Program-made: the position numbers and the translations under genes | Source of the DNA: DASYVD01 sp050693035 | GTDB taxonomy: Bacteria; Actinomycetota; UBA4738; CALAEC01 | Assembly (NCBI GenBank): GCA_050693035.1 | Contig: JBOGWB010000034.1 | Location: forward strand, 1 to 18,421 | DNA length: 18,421 bases | Reading direction: 5' to 3' | Notes under the pieces: model-generated | Databases searched by the model: none | What the model saw: the letters and a program-made list of their open reading frames with translations, nothing else | Told to the model about the DNA's origin: nothing | In this document: positions 1 to 6,421 of the stretch, in pieces | Position numbering within the stretch: position 1 is the first letter of the stretch | Layout: the number at the start of each line of letters is the position of its first letter

Positions 1-140
1 CGAGGTACGCCACGTTCGGCTTCAACGACGATGCGAACCTCGACGAAGGCGCCATGTGGCCGACCTCCTTCGCGCTGAAGGAGTTGACCACCGCCGAAGA
101 GGCAAAGATCGGCGCGCTCGTGAAGAAAGCGGTGAGCTGA
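1..140 (+). CDS. C-terminal fragment of an uncharacterised protein (possibly DUF1801/YdhG-like)
   Basis: This is the 3' end of a gene that starts before the window. The reading frame uses codons from base 3 and ends at TGA 138-140, giving 46 residues that begin RYATFGFNDD and end ALVKKAVS. The WPTSFAL stretch and the lysine-rich last helix resemble the C-termini of small DUF1801 (YdhG-like) proteins, but this is recall of a pattern and not an alignment. In many actinobacteria the gene before ruvC is yebC; this tail does not look like the end of YebC. It is followed by 152 bases of regulatory DNA, so it is probably not co-transcribed with ruvC. That the frame is coding is fairly safe; the family is uncertain. 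Confidence 0.5.
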   Translation, partial: RYATFGFNDDANLDEGAMWPTSFALKELTTAEEAKIGALVKKAVS

Positions 141-235
141 GCCCGGCTCCTGAGCCAAGCTCCCCTCCCAGTCACCAACGACCGAGCCGCCTACCGGCGA
201 GCACCTCGCAAGGCCCTTCCCAACGGCAGCAGACA

Positions 236-265
236 GGGGTAAATTACATCGATGTAGTTGACCCC
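236..265. repeat. 30-bp imperfect palindrome, candidate operator
   Basis: Two 15-base arms meet at 250/251 and match at 13 of 15 positions. The core TACATCGATGTA (245-256) is a perfect 12-bp palindrome, and the outer ends are GGGGT and ACCCC. It has no loop and no T-run, so it fits a dimeric regulator's DNA site better than a terminator. Its right arm contains the TTGACC (258-263) proposed here as the ruvC -35 element. The cognate regulator is unknown. Confidence 0.55.
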
Positions 266-286
266 GCTTCGGAGGGGACCGACACT
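258..286 (+). promoter_or_regulatory. Candidate ruvCAB promoter (-35 TTGACC, -10 GACACT)
   Basis: TTGACC at 258-263 matches five of six bases of the sigma-70-type -35 consensus. Seventeen bases later GACACT (281-286) keeps the A at position 2 and T at position 6 expected of a -10 element, although its first base is poor. Transcription would begin near 292-293, which is the proposed GTG start of ruvC, so the mRNA could be leaderless. The prediction comes from spacing and consensus only. Confidence 0.4.
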
Positions 287-298
287 GAACGTGTGTTC
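287..298. promoter_or_regulatory. LexA (SOS) box
   Basis: GAACGTGTGTTC is a perfect match to the GAAC-N4-GTTC operator bound by LexA in actinobacteria and Bacillus, and fits the stricter GAACRNRYGTTC form. It lies directly before, or across, the start of ruvC and just after the candidate -10 element, where bound LexA would block transcription. The RuvCAB genes are classic SOS targets, so position and function agree. Binding itself is inferred. Confidence 0.8.
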
Positions 299-832
299 GA
301 GCGACTGGTGGTTGGCGTGGACCCAGGGATCGCGGCCACGGGGGTTGCAGCGCTCGCGGCGGGCGGCACCGGAGCAGCGGCGACGCACCCGTCGGTGCTC
401 TGGGCCCAGACCGTGCGGACATCACCACGCGCGCCCGAAGCCGAGCGCCTCCGGACGCTGTATCGGGCGATCCGGGATCTCCTCGAGGAATCCCGTCCAG
501 AGGCGCTGGCGGTCGAGCGCCTGATGTGGGGCCGGAACGCACCGAGCGCCATGGCGGTGGCCCGGGCCAGCGGGGTGGTGCTCCTCGCTGCGGCCGAGCT
601 CGACGTTCCTGTCCGTGAGTACGCGCCGCTCGAGGTGAAGCTGGCGGTCACGGGGAACGGGACGGCCGGCAAGCAGGACGTGCGCAGGGCCCTGGAACGG
701 CTCCACCGTGTGCGGGAACTCCCCCGCGAGCCGGATGCCGCCGACGCCGTCGCCGTGGCGCTGTGCCATCTGCACCGTTCTCCTTTGCTCGCAGGGTCCG
801 AGCGATTCCCGGCAGGTCGAGCCTCCCGGTGA
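293..832 (+). CDS. ruvC: Crossover junction endodeoxyribonuclease RuvC
   Basis: RuvC is the dimeric Holliday-junction resolvase that nicks two opposed strands of a four-way junction processed by RuvAB during recombinational repair. The protein begins VFERLVVGVDPG. The four acidic catalytic positions of the family are visible at D10 (VDPG), E75 (AVERLMWG), D148 and D151 (PDAADAVAVAL). I chose GTG 293, giving 179 residues, close to the usual 160-190. The frame stays open upstream to 56, but that stretch is low-complexity and runs through the operator region. GTG 308 is an alternative start. GGAGG at 271-275 is far from 293, and the promoter spacing suggests a leaderless message. The TGA overlaps the ruvA start (GTGA). 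Regulation by LexA is indicated by the box at the start codon. Confidence 0.93.
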   Translation: MFERLVVGVDPGIAATGVAALAAGGTGAAATHPSVLWAQTVRTSPRAPEAERLRTLYRAIRDLLEESRPEALAVERLMWGRNAPSAMAVARASGVVLLAAAELDVPVREYAPLEVKLAVTGNGTAGKQDVRRALERLHRVRELPREPDAADAVAVALCHLHRSPLLAGSERFPAGRASR

Positions 833-1404
833 TCGCGTTCGTCGAGGGCACGCTGGCCGAGCGGGCCGGGGACCGGGTGGTCGTCGCCGATGGCGGGATC
901 GGCTACGAGGTGATGGTCTCGGCCACGACGCTCGCGGCCGTGCCCACCGTCGGGCGGCGGGTGCGCCTGCTCACCCACCTCCAGGTGCGCGACGACGCCA
1001 TGCTCCTCTACGGGTTCGCCACGGCCTCCGAGCGAGACCTCTTCCTCATGCTGCTGTCGGTGAACGGCGTGGGCCCGAAGGTTGCCCTCGCCATCCTGTC
1101 GGTCCTCTCGACCGACGCCTTGCGGCGGGCCATCCTGGACGGGGACGCCGACACGATCACCATCGTCCCCGGCGTCGGGAAGAAGGTGGCCGCCCGCGTG
1201 GTCCTCGACCTCAAGGACCGGCTGGGCGGCGTGGTCGAGCTCCCCTCCGCCGGCCCCATCGCCGAGGTCAGGGAGGCCCTGCTCGGGCTGGGGCTCTCGC
1301 CCCAGGAGGTCCGCGAGGCGATGTCGGGTCTCGACGGTGGCGACGCCTCGGTCGAGGAGCTGCTCCGCCGGGCCCTCCAGCGGGTAGGAGCGGGTGCCCG
1401 ATGA
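829..1404 (+). CDS. ruvA: Holliday junction DNA helicase subunit RuvA
   Basis: RuvA binds the Holliday junction as a tetramer and loads the RuvB motor for branch migration. The 191-residue protein shows the N-terminal OB-fold (IAFVEGTLAER ... LLYGFAT), then two helix-hairpin-helix elements (LLSVNGVGPKVALAIL and ITIVPGVGKKVAARVV). A short acidic linker leads to a C-terminal domain III (VREALLGLGLSPQEVREAM) that contacts RuvB. GTG 829 is chosen because the IAFVEG opening is where RuvA proteins normally start and because it overlaps the ruvC stop by four bases. An ATG at 763 would add an atypical extension inside ruvC. The gene ends in an ATGA overlap with ruvB, so the three ruv genes are probably translationally coupled in one SOS-controlled operon. 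Confidence 0.95.
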   Translation: MIAFVEGTLAERAGDRVVVADGGIGYEVMVSATTLAAVPTVGRRVRLLTHLQVRDDAMLLYGFATASERDLFLMLLSVNGVGPKVALAILSVLSTDALRRAILDGDADTITIVPGVGKKVAARVVLDLKDRLGGVVELPSAGPIAEVREALLGLGLSPQEVREAMSGLDGGDASVEELLRRALQRVGAGAR

Positions 1405-2429
1405 CCGAGGAGGTCACGCCGGGGGCAGATCGTCTCGTGGCCGCGGACGAGCTGGACCAGGACCGAGAGTTCGACGCGGCTCTCCGCCCGAAGTGGCTCG
1501 GCGAGTTCGTCGGGCAGGACCGGGTCAAGGAACAACTGGCGCTGCTCATCGAGGGGGCACGCTCCCGGGAGGAGCCCCTCGACCACGTGCTCTTCTCGGG
1601 GCCCCCCGGCCTCGGGAAGACCACCCTCGCCGGGGTCCTGGCCAACGAGATGGCGGTGGCCCTCCGCCACACCAGCGGCCCGGCGCTCGAGCGAACCGCG
1701 GACCTGGCGGCGATCCTCACCAACCTCGAGCAAGGTGACCTGCTGTTCGTGGACGAGGTCCACCGGATGCCCCGTCCGGTGGAGGAGGTGCTCTATCCCG
1801 CACTGGAGGATTTCAAGCTCGACGTGGTCATCGGCAAGGGGCCCTCCGCCCGGACCATCCGGCTCGACCTTCCCCGGTTCACCCTGGTGGCCGCGACCAC
1901 GCGGCCTGGGCTCATCACCCTGCCCCTGCGGGAGCGGTTTGGCTTCTCTCCCCGCCTCGACTACTACGACCACGGCGAGCTCGGCCAGGTCGTGCTGCGA
2001 TCGGCCGGGATCCTGAGCCTGGAGATCGACGCCGAGGGGGCCTCCGAGATCGCCCGGCGATCCCGGGGCACGCCGAGGATCGCCAACCGGCTCCTCCGGC
2101 GGGTTCGGGACTTCACCCAGGTCCGCCGGGACGGGCGAATCGACCGCGAGGTGGCCGAGCAGGCCCTGGCCCTGTTCGAGGTGGACGAGGAAGGGCTGGA
2201 TCGGCTCGACGTCTCGATCCTGGAGGCCCTGGTGGACCGGTTCGCCGGGGGTCCCGTCGGCCTGTCCACGCTGGCCGCGGCGATCGGGGAGGATACCGGC
2301 ACCCTGGAAGAGGTCTACGAGCCCTACCTTCTCCAACTCGGCTTCATCCAGCGCACACCTCGCGGGAGGGTGGCCACCGAGCGGGCGTACCGCCATCTCG
2401 GAGCCAGCACCGAGGGCCGGCTGGTCTAG
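1401..2429 (+). CDS. ruvB: Holliday junction branch migration ATPase RuvB
   Basis: RuvB is the hexameric AAA+ motor that pumps DNA through the RuvA-bound junction. The protein has 342 residues, the usual length. A short acidic N-terminal tail leads to the RPKWLGEFVGQDRVKEQL signature, then Walker A GPPGLGKTT (about 67-75) and Walker B/DEVH (LLFVDEVHR, about 114-122). The sensor-1 region ATTRPGLI, the PLRERFG arginine stretch and the sensor-2 motif SRGTPRIANRLLRRVRDF follow. A winged-helix C-terminal domain ends near GFIQRTPRGR. ATG 1401 overlaps the ruvA stop by four bases. After the stop, 81 bases separate it from the DUF2905 gene. All core motifs are intact. Confidence 0.97.
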   Translation: MTEEVTPGADRLVAADELDQDREFDAALRPKWLGEFVGQDRVKEQLALLIEGARSREEPLDHVLFSGPPGLGKTTLAGVLANEMAVALRHTSGPALERTADLAAILTNLEQGDLLFVDEVHRMPRPVEEVLYPALEDFKLDVVIGKGPSARTIRLDLPRFTLVAATTRPGLITLPLRERFGFSPRLDYYDHGELGQVVLRSAGILSLEIDAEGASEIARRSRGTPRIANRLLRRVRDFTQVRRDGRIDREVAEQALALFEVDEEGLDRLDVSILEALVDRFAGGPVGLSTLAAAIGEDTGTLEEVYEPYLLQLGFIQRTPRGRVATERAYRHLGASTEGRLV

Positions 2430-2455
2430 GGTCTCGCTCCCACCCCGGCCCTGGC

Positions 2456-2488
2456 TATCCTGAGGGGGTCCAGGGGGGCAATCGCCCC
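2456..2488 (+). promoter_or_regulatory. Weak candidate promoter plus small leader hairpin before the DUF2905 gene
   Basis: TATCCT (2456-2461) fits the loose actinobacterial TANNNT -10 pattern, but no good -35 is present. Downstream, GGGGC (2475-2479), the loop AATC and GCCCC (2484-2488) form a 5-bp hairpin. No T-run follows, so it is not a classical terminator. Either the DUF2905 gene is read through from ruvB or it has this additional weak promoter. Confidence 0.25.
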
Positions 2489-2510
2489 GCGACTGAGAAA
2501 AGGAAACTGC

Positions 2511-2729
2511 GTGGACCTGTCAAGCCTGGGCCGGTACCTCCTGATCGCGGCGGTGCTGATCGCCGTGGTCGGCGTGGTGCTCCTGGCCGTGGGAAAGGGG
2601 CTGATCCCGCGCCTCCCGGGGGACATCGCCATCGAGCGGAAGAACGTCCGGATCTACTTCCCGCTGGGGACGTCCATCCTGATCTCACTTGTCCTGACGG
2701 TGCTGCTGAACCTGTTCCTGCGCCGGTAG
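2511..2729 (+). CDS. DUF2905 family small membrane protein
   Basis: A 72-residue protein with two predicted membrane helices, about residues 7-27 (YLLIAAVLIAVVGVVLLAVG) and 50-68 (LGTSILISLVLTVLLNLFL). Between them lies the conserved family core GKGLIPRLPGDIAIERKNVRIYFPLG. This pattern identifies DUF2905, a family of unknown function often found beside ruvB in bacteria. The GTG start at 2511 is preceded by an AAGGA Shine-Dalgarno-like sequence at a suitable distance. The gene could be read from the ruv operon or from the weak promoter upstream, and a terminator-like hairpin follows before yajC. The family call is firm; no function can be assigned. Confidence 0.88.
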   Translation: MDLSSLGRYLLIAAVLIAVVGVVLLAVGKGLIPRLPGDIAIERKNVRIYFPLGTSILISLVLTVLLNLFLRR

Positions 2730-2733
2730 GGTT

Positions 2734-2742
2734 TGGCATAAT
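2734..2742 (+). promoter_or_regulatory. Extended -10 promoter for the yajC-secDF operon
   Basis: TGG followed by CATAAT (2737-2742) is an extended -10 element with five of six bases matching TATAAT. The -35 region (around 2714-2720) is poor, as is tolerated with extended -10 promoters. Transcription would start near 2749, just before the leader hairpin and about 50 bases before the yajC start. Confidence 0.5.
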
Positions 2743-2755
2743 AGGAGCTGACCGG

Positions 2756-2785
2756 CGGCGGCCGAGGTGGCGCACCGCCGTTTTT
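2756..2785 (+). terminator. Hairpin with T5 tract between DUF2905 gene and yajC (terminator or attenuator)
   Basis: CGGCGG (2756-2761) can pair with CCGCCG (2775-2780), and TTTTT (2781-2785) follows at once. This is the form of an intrinsic terminator. An alternative inner GGTG/CACC pairing also exists. It would end transcripts from the ruv/DUF2905 side. It also lies downstream of the extended -10 at 2734-2742 and only 12 bases before the yajC start, so it could act as a leader attenuator. Confidence 0.5.
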
Positions 2786-2797
2786 CATGGAGGCACG

Positions 2798-3139
2798 ATG
2801 ATTGGACCCGTTCTCTCCCCCATAGCCCAGGCTCAGGGCGGCAACTACACCTTTCTCGTCTCCCTGGCCCTCATGGTGGGCATCTTCTACTTCCTCCTCA
2901 TCCGTCCCCAACAGAGGCGTGCCAGGCAGCAGCGAGACCTGCTCGGTAGTCTCCAGGTGGGCGACGAGGTGGTCACGCTCGGAGGAATGTTCGGACGGAT
3001 CACCGACATGGACGACGAGAGCGTGACCCTGGACATCGGAGCCGGCCGGGTCCGCTTCGTGAGGCAGGCCGTGGCCCGCAAGGTCAGCGATGGGGAGCCG
3101 CAGGGTTCGACCGGCGAGGAGGCGAGCGCGGGGTCGTGA
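2798..3139 (+). CDS. yajC: Preprotein translocase accessory subunit YajC
   Basis: YajC is the small single-span partner of the SecDF complex, which uses the proton gradient to help pull exported proteins through SecYEG. The 113-residue protein has a short N-terminus and one membrane helix (about 19-38, FLVSLALMVGIFYFLLIRPQ). The family signature FYFLLIRPQQRR follows, and then a cytoplasmic domain with VGDEVVTLGGMFGRI. The helix-RPQ-VTxGG pattern is diagnostic. ATG 2798 has an ideal GGAGG (2789-2793) four bases upstream. The C-terminal tail is acidic and low-complexity. The stop overlaps the start of the HD-domain gene (GTGA), tying that unknown protein to Sec production. Confidence 0.93.
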   Translation: MIGPVLSPIAQAQGGNYTFLVSLALMVGIFYFLLIRPQQRRARQQRDLLGSLQVGDEVVTLGGMFGRITDMDDESVTLDIGAGRVRFVRQAVARKVSDGEPQGSTGEEASAGS

Positions 3140-3843
3140 AGAAGGAGGCGCGCCCGCGTCCGGCCGAGGTCCCCCCGGTCGACGTTCCCCTCACGATCGA
3201 CGACATCAAGGAACATCCGGTTCTGTCGTCGTTCATCGCCCAGGCCGACAAGGTCATGGACGGCCTCGGGTTCACCGAGCACGGCTTCCGGCACGCCAAC
3301 CTGACAGGGCGGATCGCATTCAACGTGCTGACCCGTCTGGCGCATGACGAGCGGACCGCCGTGCTGGGGGCGATCGCCGGGTACCTCCACGACGTCGGCA
3401 ACTGCGTCTCTCGTTGGGGACATGGCCAGATCGGAGCGGTCCTCGTCCACGACGTGCTGGCGAGTCTCATGGAGCCCGGTGAGCTCGGCCCGGTGATGGC
3501 GGCCATCGGCAACCACGAGGAGGAGTTCGGGATGAGCGCCGGCCCGCTGGCCGCGGCGGTGATCCTCGCCGACAAGTCCGACGTGCACCGGTCCCGGGTT
3601 CGCAAGGCGGACCAGATCGAGTTCGACATCCACGACCGGGTCAACTACGCCGCCGAACAGTCGTTCCTCCGCGTGGACTCCGAGGCGAGGACGATCACCC
3701 TCGAGCTGGTGATCGACACCTCCATCAGCCACGTCATGGAGTACTTCGAGATCTTCCTGGACCGGATGGTGATGTGCCGGCGAGCGGCCGAGCGGCTGGA
3801 CTGCGCATTCCATCTCGAGATCAACGGGAACAAGCTGCTGTGA
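3136..3843 (+). CDS. HD-domain phosphohydrolase of unknown substrate, in the sec operon
   Basis: A soluble 235-residue protein with a metal-dependent HD fold. The candidate metal ligands are H53 (FRHANLTGRIA), H85-D86 (YLHDVGN), H96 (GHGQIG), H127 (GNHEEE) and D146 (LADKSDV). This H...HD...H...H...D spacing resembles two-metal HD phosphohydrolases that cleave nucleotides or cyclic dinucleotides, but the GYP signature of cyclic-di-GMP enzymes is absent. No membrane helix is visible. The last 60 residues form a separate alpha/beta segment (ITLELVIDTS ... YFEIFLDRM) of unknown role. The GTG start overlaps the yajC stop and the stop overlaps the secD start, each by four bases, so it is translated in step with the Sec accessory proteins. 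The catalytic class is well supported; substrate and reason for the linkage are unknown. Confidence 0.88.
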   Translation: MKKEARPRPAEVPPVDVPLTIDDIKEHPVLSSFIAQADKVMDGLGFTEHGFRHANLTGRIAFNVLTRLAHDERTAVLGAIAGYLHDVGNCVSRWGHGQIGAVLVHDVLASLMEPGELGPVMAAIGNHEEEFGMSAGPLAAAVILADKSDVHRSRVRKADQIEFDIHDRVNYAAEQSFLRVDSEARTITLELVIDTSISHVMEYFEIFLDRMVMCRRAAERLDCAFHLEINGNKLL

Positions 3844-5270
3844 AGGGCACCGGGCGCCACGTCGCATCCACGCTCATCGTGGTGGCGATGGCGACCGCCT
3901 CCCTGGTGGCGCTGACCACGGGAACGCTCCGCCCGCTTCTCGGCCTGGACCTGGTGGGGGGCGTCTCGGTGATCCTGACGGCGCCCCAGGGCACAGCCGA
4001 GGACGTCGTGGACAAGACCCTGGAGACGATCCGCAACCGCGTCGACGCGTTCGGCGTGGCGGAGCCGGACATCACCCGCCAGGGCGCCCTGAACATCCAG
4101 GTGCAGATCCCCGCCGTCGAGGGCCAGGCCGGCGGCGACCGGCAGGAACGCCTCCTCCAACTGATCGGCCAGACCGCCCAGCTGGAGTTCCGGGAGGTTC
4201 TCGGAGTCATCTCCCCCGGCGACCGGGCCTACGACCGAACGGCCATCACCCCCGGCTCCCCGCGGAACCGGGAAGTCGTGTTCCCCGGTGAGAACGAGGC
4301 CGGCGGACCGGAGGTCAAGTATCGGCTCGGTCCCGTGCTGATGACGGGAGACGCAGTCGAGCGCGCGGTGGCCAGGTTCATCGACCCGACCACGGTCACG
4401 AACCCCGGCGACGCCGGGTGGCAGGTGGTGTTCGATCTGACCGACGAGGGCGGGGAGCAGTTCGCCGAGCTCACCAGAGACCTGGTGGGGAAGGGCCTGG
4501 CCATCGTGTTGGACCGCAGGGTGGAGTCGGCGCCCAACGTCAACGAGGAGATCCCCGGAGGAAGCGGCAACATCTCCGGCAACTTCACGGAGGCTGAGGC
4601 CAAGGACCTGGCTCTGGTTCTCCGAACGGGTGCCCTCCCCGTGCAGCTGGTCCCGTCACAGGTCGAGACGGTGAGCGCCACGCTGGGCCGCGAATCGCTC
4701 CAGCAGGGACTGGTGGCGGGCATCGCCGGGCTGATCGCCCTGGCCCTGTACCTGGCGTTCTACTACCGCCTCCTGGGGGTGGTCACGTGGGTGGGGATGG
4801 CCATCTGGGGAGCGTTGGCCCTGGGCATGGTGGCACTGCTGGGCCAGACGGCGGGTTACAGCCTCACCCTGGCCGGCGTGGCGGGCATCGTTGTGTCCCT
4901 GGGGATCACCGCCGACTCATACGTGGTCTTCTACGAGCGGCTCAAGGACGAGGTCCGTCACGGGAAGACCGTCCGGGCGGCCGTGGGCCCCGCGTTCAAA
5001 CGAGCGTGGAGGACCATCGTGGCCGCGGACATCGTCACCATCACCGCCGCGGTCATCCTGTACCTGTTGGCGATCGGCTCCGTGCGGGGGTTCGCTCTGA
5101 CCCTCGGCCTGTCCACGTTCCTGGACATGTTCGTCGTGTACTTCTTCAAGCGTCCCACGGTGTTCCTCATCGCCCGGAGCCGGTGGCTGTCCGAGCTGCC
5201 GGGGATGGGGCTCCGTAGCGGGGTCGCGGTGGCTACGGAGCCTCAGCCGGTACGTGGAGCGGCCAAGTGA
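3840..5270 (+). CDS. secD: Protein translocase subunit SecD
   Basis: SecD forms with SecF an RND-like, proton-driven membrane complex that assists late steps of Sec-dependent export. The 476-residue protein has an N-terminal helix (about 9-27). The family motif GLDLVGGVSVIL comes next, followed by a large extracytoplasmic region containing TIRNRVDAFGVAEP. The C-terminal half holds five membrane helices (from about residue 285). The helix-4 equivalent motif GITADSYVVFYERLKDE starts at residue 355 and corresponds to the GxxxDxxV(I)xxER signature, in an actinobacterial-looking form. GTG 3840 is chosen because it overlaps the upstream stop by four bases and opens just before the first helix; upstream in-frame codons would lie inside the HD gene. 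A GTGA overlap joins it to secF. Confidence 0.94.
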   Translation: MKGTGRHVASTLIVVAMATASLVALTTGTLRPLLGLDLVGGVSVILTAPQGTAEDVVDKTLETIRNRVDAFGVAEPDITRQGALNIQVQIPAVEGQAGGDRQERLLQLIGQTAQLEFREVLGVISPGDRAYDRTAITPGSPRNREVVFPGENEAGGPEVKYRLGPVLMTGDAVERAVARFIDPTTVTNPGDAGWQVVFDLTDEGGEQFAELTRDLVGKGLAIVLDRRVESAPNVNEEIPGGSGNISGNFTEAEAKDLALVLRTGALPVQLVPSQVETVSATLGRESLQQGLVAGIAGLIALALYLAFYYRLLGVVTWVGMAIWGALALGMVALLGQTAGYSLTLAGVAGIVVSLGITADSYVVFYERLKDEVRHGKTVRAAVGPAFKRAWRTIVAADIVTITAAVILYLLAIGSVRGFALTLGLSTFLDMFVVYFFKRPTVFLIARSRWLSELPGMGLRSGVAVATEPQPVRGAAK

Positions 5271-6388
5271 GGTTCCGCCACGCCGTCGAGCTGTTCCGCG
5301 GCCAGCGGGAGTTCCACCTCGACATCATCGGACGTCGCCGGATCTGGTTCCTCCTCTCCGGCGCCTTTCTGGTCCTCTCGCTGGGCGGGCTGTTCCTCCG
5401 GGGGCTGAACCTGGGGATCGATTTCCGGGGCGGAGCGATCATTGAATACGAGAATCGCACCGGGGTCACCGCCGACGACGTTCGCGACACTCTCACCAGG
5501 TTCGATCGAGAGGCGGTGATCCAGGTGATCGGGGGGCAGGACGTCAGCATCCGGACCGAGACCCTGGGCGAGGACCGCGCGGAGCTCCTGGAGGCGTTGG
5601 CCGAGCAGGCGGGGATCGAGACCGCCGACATCAGCGTGAGCGACATCGGCCCCAGATGGGGCCAGCAGATCTCCCAGAAGGCCCTCCAGGGACTGTTGAT
5701 CTCTCTGGTCGTCGTGTCGCTGTACATCACGCTGCGTTTCGAGTGGAAGATGGCGGCGGGAGCCCTGGTGGCCATGGTGCACGACCTGGCGATCACGGCC
5801 GGCGTGTATGCCCTGGTGGGCCGGGAGATCACCCCCGAGACCGTGATCGCCATCCTGACCATCCTGGGGTACTCGCTGTACGACACGGTGGTGATCTACG
5901 ACAAGATCAAGGAGAACTCGGAGTCGGCCGCCCTGGTGGCCCGAGAGACGTATTCGGGCGCGGTGAACCTTTCGCTCAACCAGGTGCTGATGCGCTCGGT
6001 GAACACCACCCTCACCACGTTGTTCCCCATCGGCACGCTCCTGTTCCTGGGTGGTGAGACCCTGAAGAACCTCGCCTTCGCGTTGTTCGTGGGGATGGCC
6101 ATCGGGGCCTACTCCTCCATCTTCGTGGCGGCCCCGGTGCTGGCGGTCCTCAAGGAGCGAGAACCGCGACTGGCCCGTGTCCGCGAGCGAGCGGCGCAGA
6201 GGGAGACCAGGCCGGCGCTGCGCGCGGTCCCGTCGCCCCGGAGCGAGCAGGGAGGGGAGCAGCTCGAGCCGGTGGGGGCGCCTTTGTCCGCCGCCTCCCC
6301 CCGTCCGCAAGGTCGCTCTCGCCCGGCGGGGGCCCGGCGCAAGGCCGGAGGCAAGAAGAAGTCTCGCTCGAAGAAGAAGCGGCGATGA
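5267..6388 (+). CDS. secF: Protein translocase subunit SecF
   Basis: SecF is the partner of SecD in proton-driven protein export. The 373-residue protein has a first helix followed by GLNLGIDFRGGAIIEY, the family's first signature, an extracytoplasmic domain to about residue 130, and then five helices. The conserved LYDTVVIYDKIKEN starts at residue 204 and matches the usual DTVVIxDRxREN proton-path motif. A NLSLNQVLMRSVNTTLTT stretch is also typical. The start overlaps the secD stop (GTGA). The last 60-70 residues form a proline- and arginine-rich cytoplasmic tail ending in a lysine/arginine cluster (KKKSRSKKKRR). That tail is longer and more basic than a minimal SecF and may touch ribosomes, lipids or RNA. 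It closes the yajC-HD-secD-secF unit. Confidence 0.94.
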   Translation: MRFRHAVELFRGQREFHLDIIGRRRIWFLLSGAFLVLSLGGLFLRGLNLGIDFRGGAIIEYENRTGVTADDVRDTLTRFDREAVIQVIGGQDVSIRTETLGEDRAELLEALAEQAGIETADISVSDIGPRWGQQISQKALQGLLISLVVVSLYITLRFEWKMAAGALVAMVHDLAITAGVYALVGREITPETVIAILTILGYSLYDTVVIYDKIKENSESAALVARETYSGAVNLSLNQVLMRSVNTTLTTLFPIGTLLFLGGETLKNLAFALFVGMAIGAYSSIFVAAPVLAVLKEREPRLARVRERAAQRETRPALRAVPSPRSEQGGEQLEPVGAPLSAASPRPQGRSRPAGARRKAGGKKKSRSKKKRR

Positions 6389-6421
6389 TCCCCGGGGCCA
6401 TGGGCCGGCTACGGCGGAGAG

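Noticed and set aside
56..292. Upstream in-frame extension of RuvC beginning at ATG 56
   Set aside because: It would overlap the upstream gene's coding end, run through the dyad and LexA box, and add about 79 residues not found in RuvC; the family normally starts a few residues before the DPG motif.
1008..2396. Open frame of 462 codons on the minus strand opposite ruvA and ruvB
   Set aside because: Opposite intact ruvA/ruvB with all motifs; no ribosome site or family signature on the minus strand.
2475..2488. GGGGC-AATC-GCCCC hairpin as a ruvB terminator
   Set aside because: Only 5 bp with no T-run, and it lies downstream of a possible -10 and before a ribosome site; kept only as a weak leader element.
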